Assembly: GCA_001803705.1 (NCBI GenBank)
Contig: MHDY01000238.1
Span: forward strand, 1-10,361
Source: Nitrospirae bacterium GWC2_56_14
GTDB taxonomy: Bacteria > Nitrospirota > UBA9217
Length of the DNA stretch: 10,361 bases
Direction: 5' to 3'
Part shown: positions 5,427-10,361 of the stretch, piece after piece
How the letters are laid out: every line of letters starts with the position of its first letter
How positions within the stretch are numbered: the stretch's first letter is position 1
Translations under genes and position numbers: made by a program
Notes under the pieces: model-generated
Told to the model about the DNA's origin: nothing
The model's database searches: none
The model's input: only the letters and a program-made list of their open reading frames with translations

Positions 5427-7442
5427 ATGCCCACCATTGACATAACGAGACCCGAGCTGATCTGGCCCGGCAAGTATGATGAAAAAGGCAACCGCGTGGA
5501 AAACCGCGGTACTGCCCTGCCGTTCCAGGTAATCGAGACCATCAAGGAAGGCCGGGCCACTCGCGAACCGGGGCGGATGAGCGACCTGTTCAGCTATGCG
5601 GCCAAGCAGGACGAGAACAACTGGCACAACAAGCTCATCTGGGGGGATAATCTGCTGGTGCTGGCGAGTCTCATGGAGGAGTATGCCGGGAAGGTGGATT
5701 TGATCTACATTGATCCGCCGTTTCTTAAACAGGAAGACTTTACAATAAAAGTTCAACTCGCAGAGCATACTATTGAAAAAAGCGCATCCGTAATCGAAGA
5801 AAAAGCATATCGGGATACATGGGGGAAAAATCACTCTTCTTATCTTGAGATGCTTTATCATCGCCTGAGATTAGCACGAGAATTATTAAGCGAAACTGGA
5901 AGCATTTTTGTACATATAGGCCCAGATGTTTCCCATTATGTACGTCAGATTCTAGAAGAGATCTTTGGTACAACTTGCTTTTTAAATGAAGTTATTTGGC
6001 AGCGGACTGACCCTCATAATGATGCAAAATCTCGTTTTGGAAACGTCCATGACACCATTTTCTGGTTCAAAAAGGGAGAAAAACAATATTACGACTACAA
6101 TGCGGTTAGAGATGAACTTTCTGATTCTGGAGAAAAGGAATATTCTCTGCTTGAACTTGAAGATGGAAGTGTAATTAATCTGAAAGGCAACGAGCATAAA
6201 AAGGGGCGCATATTCAAGCTTGAGAATGCAACATGGAAAGGCAATAAAAATAGGTTCTTATGGAGAGGTGCAAAGCCTTCAGCCAATAGAGAATGGATGT
6301 ACGATGAGCAAGGTATGGAGGACGCTTTAAACCGTGGTGAGTTATATTTACGTGATTCTCTAAAAGGTTCTGCTCGTTGTCTTGTTAAGTACTTAGATGA
6401 AAATTTGGGCATTGTTCTTCAAGATATCTGGACCAATGCTGGAAGAATGAAGGGTGGCAGTGAGTATCCAACTCAAAAACCGGAACGACTTCTTTCTCAG
6501 ATTATACAATCAGCATCTCCGCAACACGGACTAGTGCTTGACTTTTTCGGCGGTTCAGGCACAACGGCTGTCGCGTCGGAGAAGCTTGGTCGTCGTTGGA
6601 TCGTTTGCGATCTTGGCCGCTATGCCATCCACACCACCCGCAAACGTCTTTTGGATATCCCCGATAGTAAACCTTTCGAAGTCCTCAATCTAGGCAAGTA
6701 CGAACGCGCCTACTGGCAAGGTATTACCTTTGGTGAGACGCCTACGGAGCCGAACAAAGCCGCCATTGCCGCCTACATCGGCTTCATCCTGGAGCTGTAC
6801 AAGGCGCAAGGACTGGCCGGCTCCCATATACACGGCAAGAAGGGCCGGGCGTTGATCCATGTCGGCGCGGTGGATGCACCGGTGACCATCAACCAGGTGA
6901 ACGAGGCATTGGCCGAGTGCGCAACGCTTGGCCAGAAGGAGCTGCATATCCTCGGCTGGGAGTGGGAGATGGGGATGAACGACCCGATCATCAAGCACGC
7001 CCAGGCCGAATACGGTATCGGTCTGCGCCTCCTCAACATCCCCCGCGAGGTGATGGAAAAACGGGCCGTGGAATGCGGAGATATCCGCTTCTTCGACCTG
7101 GCCTACCTGGAAGCAGAGGTCAAGACTGGTAAGGAGAAACGGAGCATCCAGGTCGAGCTGAAGAACTTCGTCATCCCCGATACCGACCTGATCCCAGACG
7201 AGGTGCGGGATAAAATCACCAAGTGGTCGGATTACATTGACTACTGGGCGGTGGACTGGGATTTCCGCCACGATACCTTCATGAACCAGTGGCAGACCTA
7301 CCGCACCCGCAGCCAGCGCAAGCTTGACCTGGTGAGCGATGCGCATACCTACAAGGAACCGGGTGCCTACAGTATCCTTATCAAGGTAGTGGATATCTTC
7401 GGTAATGACACCAACCGCCTCCTGGAATGGGAGGTCAAGTAG
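5427..7442 (+). CDS. mod: Type III restriction-modification system methyltransferase (Mod)
   Basis: The 671-residue product is a beta-class DNA amino-methyltransferase, expected to make N6-methyladenine. The order is motif IV first (IYIDPPF, with D96-P-P-F99), then the target-recognition region, then the AdoMet-binding motif I (LDFFGGSGTTA, D372-T380). The leader (GDNLLVLASLMEEYAGKVDLIYIDPPF) and YPTQKPERLL ahead of motif I are typical of Mod proteins. Mod sets sequence specificity for both methylation and cleavage and acts with Res, whose gene follows after 2 nt. The C-terminal 280 residues are not methyltransferase. They end in HTYKEPGAYSILIKVVD, which resembles the last strands of a PKD/Ig-like beta-sandwich. 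Codons from about 5721 to 6540 are markedly AT-rich compared with both ends of the gene, consistent with an exchanged specificity segment. No frameshift or simple-repeat phase-variation tract is visible. The ATG directly follows the previous stop and has a good ribosome site. Confidence 0.92.
   Translation: MPTIDITRPELIWPGKYDEKGNRVENRGTALPFQVIETIKEGRATREPGRMSDLFSYAAKQDENNWHNKLIWGDNLLVLASLMEEYAGKVDLIYIDPPFLKQEDFTIKVQLAEHTIEKSASVIEEKAYRDTWGKNHSSYLEMLYHRLRLARELLSETGSIFVHIGPDVSHYVRQILEEIFGTTCFLNEVIWQRTDPHNDAKSRFGNVHDTIFWFKKGEKQYYDYNAVRDELSDSGEKEYSLLELEDGSVINLKGNEHKKGRIFKLENATWKGNKNRFLWRGAKPSANREWMYDEQGMEDALNRGELYLRDSLKGSARCLVKYLDENLGIVLQDIWTNAGRMKGGSEYPTQKPERLLSQIIQSASPQHGLVLDFFGGSGTTAVASEKLGRRWIVCDLGRYAIHTTRKRLLDIPDSKPFEVLNLGKYERAYWQGITFGETPTEPNKAAIAAYIGFILELYKAQGLAGSHIHGKKGRALIHVGAVDAPVTINQVNEALAECATLGQKELHILGWEWEMGMNDPIIKHAQAEYGIGLRLLNIPREVMEKRAVECGDIRFFDLAYLEAEVKTGKEKRSIQVELKNFVIPDTDLIPDEVRDKITKWSDYIDYWAVDWDFRHDTFMNQWQTYRTRSQRKLDLVSDAHTYKEPGAYSILIKVVDIFGNDTNRLLEWEVK
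5721..6540 (+). other. AT-rich block within mod spanning the target-recognition region (probable module swap)
   Basis: Five 60-base samples in this block (5761-5880 and 6121-6300) count 120 G+C of 300, or 40 %. Samples outside it give 55 % (5581-5640), 65 % (6841-6900) and 58 % (6961-7020). The change happens just after the DPP codons (5712-5720) and just before the codons for FGGSGTT (from 6543). The reading frame is kept throughout. These edges coincide with the two most conserved motifs, where homologous recombination between different mod alleles would be easiest. The boundaries are estimated by eye to within some tens of bases. Confidence 0.7.
7429..7435 (+). promoter_or_regulatory. Shine-Dalgarno GGGAGGT that decides the res start
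   Basis: GGGAGGT at 7429-7435 lies inside the last codons of mod, 9 nt before ATG 7445. An in-frame ATG at 7427 sits on top of this sequence and has no ribosome site of its own, so 7445 is preferred. Confidence 0.75.
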
Positions 7443-7444
7443 CC

Positions 7445-10207
7445 ATGGCTGTACACGACCTGCACGAAAATCCCAATATCCTTGACCTGGTACTTCCCGA
7501 AATCGAGGGGCGCGACCCGTATACCCCACCCACCAGCCACCTGGAAAAGACCGGCCCGGAAAGCTGGGAGGAGAAGCCGGGACGACGGGTGAGCAACGCC
7601 CTGCTGGTGAACAAGCTGCGCATTGCTGTGGATGAATGGCGGGATACCGGCTACCCCGGCGCCAGCGAGACTTCGAAGAGACTGCTGCAGTTCTGGTTCG
7701 ACGAAGACCACCTGCTGGCAAGCGGCGAGCCGTTCCGCTTCTACTTCTGCCAGCAGGAAGCGGTGGAAACCATCCTCTACCTGTACGAGGTGGAAGGACG
7801 CCGGGACGTGGCCAATTTGGTGGATGCCTATTTCCAGTCGCCGGGGCTGTTCGGGCTGGAAATCCTCACCTCCACCAAAGGGGTGCGCTCCTTCCGCCGC
7901 TACATCCCGGAAATCGGCAAGGAGGCGGAACAGGAACTCCCGCCGGAAGGTCTACCCCGCTATGCGGTGAAGATGGCCACCGGTAGCGGCAAGACCGTGG
8001 TTATGGCCCTGGTCATCGCCTGGAGCTGGTTTCATCGCCGCTTCGAGCCGGGAAGCGACCTTGCCGCCAACTTCCTCGTTGTCGCCCCGAACGTCATCGT
8101 CTACGAGCGGCTGCGGGAGGATTTTGATTCCCGTACCGTCTTCAATACTCTCCCCATCATTCCACCCGAATGGAAGGACTACTTCAGCGGCCTGCAAACC
8201 TTCATGCGCGGTGACTCGCGTGCCCCCTCGGCAAGCGGCAACCTGTTCCTCACCAATATCCAGCAGATCTATGAAGACAATGGCAGCCCCGCCGCGCCGA
8301 TCAATCCGATCGCGGCGCTTCTGGGGAATGTACCGAAAGGGAACATGAACGCCGGCCAGTCCATGCTCGACCGGATCAAGAAGCTGAACAACCTGATGGT
8401 GCTCAACGACGAGGCGCACCATGTCCACGATGAAGACCTGGCCTGGAACAAGACCCTGACGGCGCTGCACGAAAACCTCAAGACCAAAGGCCAGACGGGC
8501 TTGACCCTGTGGCTCGACTTTTCCGCCACTCCAAAGAACCAGAACGGCACCTACTTCCCCTGGATCGTGGTGGACTACCCGCTGGCCCAGGCAGTGGAAG
8601 ACCGCATTGTCAAGACACCACTGATCATCCATCAGACTGACAAGGTTGACCCGGACAAGTATTCCCACGAAGAAGCCGGCGACGCCTACAATGAGTGGAT
8701 CGCCATTGCCGTGGAACGCTGGCGGCAGCATGTGAAGGATTACGCGGTGGTGGGAGAAAAGCCGCTTCTCTTTGTCATGGCCGAAGACACCAAGGATGCC
8801 GACTCCATAGCCGAAAGGCTGCGCCGCGAGCCGGAGTTCAAGGACAAGGACCGGGTGCTCCTGATTCACACCAAGAAAAACGGCGAGATCACGGAAAAGG
8901 ACCTGGCAGTGGCTCGGGAAGCGGCCCGCACCGTGGACAAGGGGACCTCACGCACCCGCGCCATCGTCTCCGTGCTCATGCTTCGCGAAGGGTGGGACGT
9001 GCGCAATGTCTCGGTCATCCTGGGGTTGCGACCGTTTACCGCCAAGGCGAACATCCTCCCCGAGCAGGCCATTGGCCGCGGCCTGCGCCTCATGCGCAGG
9101 ATGCCGCGCAGCTGCAATCAGATACTGGAGCTGATCGGCACCAACGCCTTTGAAATGTTCATCCGCGAACTGGAGAAGGAAGGGGTAGGAATTCCGCGTA
9201 TCACCAAGCCAAAACCGCCGGTGCAGGTCTTTCCCCTGGAAGAACGGCGCAACCTGGACATCCGCATTCCCCGCACCACCCCACTCTATGAGCGGGAGTA
9301 CCGACGGCTGGAAGAGCTGGACCCGCTCGCTCTGCCGCAACTGGCCAAGGAAAAGGATCTGGACAAGGAAATCGTCAACCGGATTGATCTGGTGCATGGA
9401 ATCGTCAACATCAAGGTTGCTTCTGACGAGATCGAATTCAACGCCGAAAACGTGCCGCCCATCGAGAACCTGCTGTCATCCCTCACCAACCGGGTGGAGA
9501 AGAAGTCAAAACTTACCGGCCGCTTTGCCGAACTGTATCCAAAGGTAAGGGAATACGTGCAGAAGCGCTGCTTTGGCGGCACGGTGGAACTTGACGATGT
9601 GGGGCTAAGGCGAGCACTGAACCATTCCGGCCTGCTGGATGCCATTGCCGGCATGTTTGGCCGGAAAATCGGCGAACTGACCGCCACCCTCCAACCGGTA
9701 AAGCTGACCGGTAACGACTATCTGCTGTCGGAAACTGAGCCGTTCCTCTGGCGAAGAATGATCTCCCACGCCGACCGGACCATCTTCAATGTCGTCCCCT
9801 GCTACAACGACTTGGAGGTAGGGTTCGCCTCGTTCCTGAACGGCTGCGATGATATCGACCGCTTTGCCGCCCTGGCCGAGTGGTTCACAAAATTCCACGT
9901 GCAATACCTTTCCTTAACCGGCTCAATCCGTCTCTACTACCCGGACTTCGTTGCCGTCCAGACCACGCAAAACGGCGATGTCCACTGGATTCTTGAAACC
10001 AAGGGGCGTGAGTTCGAGGAAACCACCAGCAAAGACTTCCATATGGCCCGTTGGTGTGAAGATGTGAGCCGCGAATCTGGTGAATCCTGGCGGTATCTGA
10101 AGGTGCTGCAGCCGGTATTTGAAGACTTTATACGCCGAGGTGATTATCGGCGATTTGAGGCGCTTGTCGGTTGGGATGGAAGTTGGAAGGGGATGTTCTC
10201 AGAATAA
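7445..10207 (+). CDS. res: Type III restriction endonuclease subunit (Res), SF2 helicase-nuclease
   Basis: The 920-residue product is the motor and cutting subunit that joins Mod to cleave DNA lacking the methyl mark. A superfamily 2 helicase core is complete: Walker A MATGSGKT (177-184), DEAH box NDEAHH (321-326), motif III DFSATP (358-363), motif V REGWDV (514-519) and motif VI QAIGRGLR (541-548). The C-terminal nuclease has the PD-(D/E)XK pattern YYPDF (Asp834) followed by ILETKG (Glu851-x-Lys853). No key residue is missing and no frame disruption is seen, so the enzyme looks functional. Length fits Res proteins (about 900-1000 residues). The start at ATG 7445, 2 nt after the mod stop, is chosen because of the GGGAGGT ribosome site; starting at ATG 7427 would add six residues and overlap mod. 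GC-rich throughout, it matches the two ends of mod but not the AT-rich middle. The SF2 core with this nuclease next to mod argues against type I HsdR, and no HsdS or HsdM is present. Confidence 0.93.
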   Translation: MAVHDLHENPNILDLVLPEIEGRDPYTPPTSHLEKTGPESWEEKPGRRVSNALLVNKLRIAVDEWRDTGYPGASETSKRLLQFWFDEDHLLASGEPFRFYFCQQEAVETILYLYEVEGRRDVANLVDAYFQSPGLFGLEILTSTKGVRSFRRYIPEIGKEAEQELPPEGLPRYAVKMATGSGKTVVMALVIAWSWFHRRFEPGSDLAANFLVVAPNVIVYERLREDFDSRTVFNTLPIIPPEWKDYFSGLQTFMRGDSRAPSASGNLFLTNIQQIYEDNGSPAAPINPIAALLGNVPKGNMNAGQSMLDRIKKLNNLMVLNDEAHHVHDEDLAWNKTLTALHENLKTKGQTGLTLWLDFSATPKNQNGTYFPWIVVDYPLAQAVEDRIVKTPLIIHQTDKVDPDKYSHEEAGDAYNEWIAIAVERWRQHVKDYAVVGEKPLLFVMAEDTKDADSIAERLRREPEFKDKDRVLLIHTKKNGEITEKDLAVAREAARTVDKGTSRTRAIVSVLMLREGWDVRNVSVILGLRPFTAKANILPEQAIGRGLRLMRRMPRSCNQILELIGTNAFEMFIRELEKEGVGIPRITKPKPPVQVFPLEERRNLDIRIPRTTPLYEREYRRLEELDPLALPQLAKEKDLDKEIVNRIDLVHGIVNIKVASDEIEFNAENVPPIENLLSSLTNRVEKKSKLTGRFAELYPKVREYVQKRCFGGTVELDDVGLRRALNHSGLLDAIAGMFGRKIGELTATLQPVKLTGNDYLLSETEPFLWRRMISHADRTIFNVVPCYNDLEVGFASFLNGCDDIDRFAALAEWFTKFHVQYLSLTGSIRLYYPDFVAVQTTQNGDVHWILETKGREFEETTSKDFHMARWCEDVSRESGESWRYLKVLQPVFEDFIRRGDYRRFEALVGWDGSWKGMFSE

Positions 10208-10212
10208 ATATT

Positions 10213-10244
10213 GAGGAGTGAATATGACCTGTCATATGGATTGA
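10213..10244 (+). pseudogene. Ribosome site plus 6-codon aborted ORF after res (possible remnant of a lost operon gene)
   Basis: GAGGAG at 10213-10218 lies 5 nt before ATG 10224, an ideal ribosome site placed just after the res stop in the style of the rest of the operon. The ORF reads only MTCHMD before TGA 10242-10244. A strong start signal for six codons suggests that a further gene once followed and was cut off by the sequence beginning near 10240. A regulatory mini-ORF or chance are the alternatives. Confidence 0.4.
10222..10237 (+). repeat. Perfect 7-bp dyad ATATGAC-CT-GTCATAT
   Basis: ATATGAC (10222-10228) and GTCATAT (10231-10237) are exact reverse complements with a 2-nt centre. The dyad covers the start codon of the mini-ORF. 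It could be an operator or a recombination/element boundary. The AT-rich stem without a T-tract does not look like a terminator. Confidence 0.5.
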
Positions 10245-10303
10245 TATATTCAGGGGACACAACAGAATGCGCTAGTTTAAGGCATTTTTCCATAGCAAAT
10301 CAG
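10245..10303 (+). other. AT-rich 3' flank with CAGGGGACAC, possible RAYT/REP-type element end
   Basis: The stretch changes abruptly to AT-rich sequence after the operon. CAGGGGACAC at 10251-10260 resembles, from memory only, the conserved end sequence often found beside IS200-like RAYT transposase genes in deltaproteobacteria. AATGCGC occurs at 10266-10272 and again at 10330-10336. No gene or clear intrinsic terminator is visible. The mobile-element reading is weak without the rest of the locus. Confidence 0.25.
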
Positions 10304-10332
10304 CTGAAAATATTGGCTAAAAATGGCATAAT
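10304..10332 (+). promoter_or_regulatory. Promoter-like pair CTGAAA-17-CATAAT reading out of the window
   Basis: CTGAAA (10304-10309, four of six matches to TTGACA) and CATAAT (10327-10332, five of six matches to TATAAT) are separated by the optimal 17 nt. ATG codons at 10331 and 10338 follow at once. The reading frame from 10338 (MKNSTPMF) stays open to the window edge, so a new transcription unit may begin here. No Shine-Dalgarno is visible before either ATG. Confidence 0.4.
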
Positions 10333-10361
10333 GCGCCATGAAAAATTCAACGCCGATGTTT

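Noticed and set aside
7427..7444. Earlier in-frame ATG 7427 as the res start
   Set aside because: It coincides with the GGGAGGT ribosome site itself and has no Shine-Dalgarno of its own; ATG 7445 is ideally spaced.
6690..8869. Long minus-strand ORFs opposite mod and res
   Set aside because: GC-rich coding DNA often leaves the opposite strand open. The + strand genes carry complete catalytic motifs, while the minus-strand products show none.
5427..10207. BREX, DISARM or type I restriction system
   Set aside because: No PglZ, BrxC, DrmA/DrmB, HsdS or HsdM is present. A beta-class Mod directly followed by an SF2-nuclease Res is the type III arrangement.
10283..10325. CATTTTT / AAAAATG inverted repeat as a terminator of the operon
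   Set aside because: Seven A-T-rich base pairs with a loop of about 29 nt and no following T-run; too weak to terminate transcription.

Overview
The window is an almost gap-free bacterial operon in which every gene lies on the + strand. I see no credible gene on the - strand. It is an accessory, defence-island-like stretch. The GC-rich coding (roughly 55-65 % in 60-base samples of the 3' half), the RadC sequence style and the type III restriction genes would suit a Desulfuromonadales/Geobacter-like deltaproteobacterium. That assignment is a low-confidence impression, because no rRNA or housekeeping marker is present.

Layout: (1) 1-127, a tiny membrane-anchored ORF or the tail of a longer one; (2) 128-224, an intergenic stretch with a possible promoter and an 8-bp tandem repeat; (3) 225-374, the intact start of a phospholipase-D-like/SNF2 helicase gene that breaks off after about 42 codons; (4) 367-1068, radC (HhH + JAMM metalloprotease-like domain); (5) 1078-3840, a UvrD/AdnA-like superfamily 1 helicase fused to a RecB-type nuclease with an apparent Fe-S cysteine set; (6) 3840-5426, a DUF4062 + RecG-like ATP-binding + winged-helix protein carrying ten 12-nt repeats that encode (QVTE)n; (7) 5427-7442, type III modification methyltransferase Mod; (8) 7445-10207, type III restriction subunit Res; (9) 10208-10361, a flank with a Shine-Dalgarno plus a 6-codon aborted ORF, a dyad, a motif resembling RAYT/REP-element ends, and a promoter-like pair reading off the window.

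Gene junctions are an overlap (225-374 with radC), 9 nt, -1 nt, 0 nt and 2 nt. The five full-length genes are therefore very probably co-transcribed and partly translationally coupled. Mod should methylate one strand of an asymmetric site and Res should translocate and cut unmodified DNA. The helicase-nuclease could process the resulting ends. The DUF4062/RecG-like protein looks like a sensor or regulator. That division of labour beyond Mod/Res is inference.

Three features point to a module under active rearrangement. The upstream helicase gene is cut down to a stub. An AT-rich block of about 0.8 kb in mod runs almost exactly from catalytic motif IV to the AdoMet motif I, which looks like a specificity-domain swap. 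The operon also appears to be cut off after res, leaving only a ribosome binding site and six codons of a lost gene.
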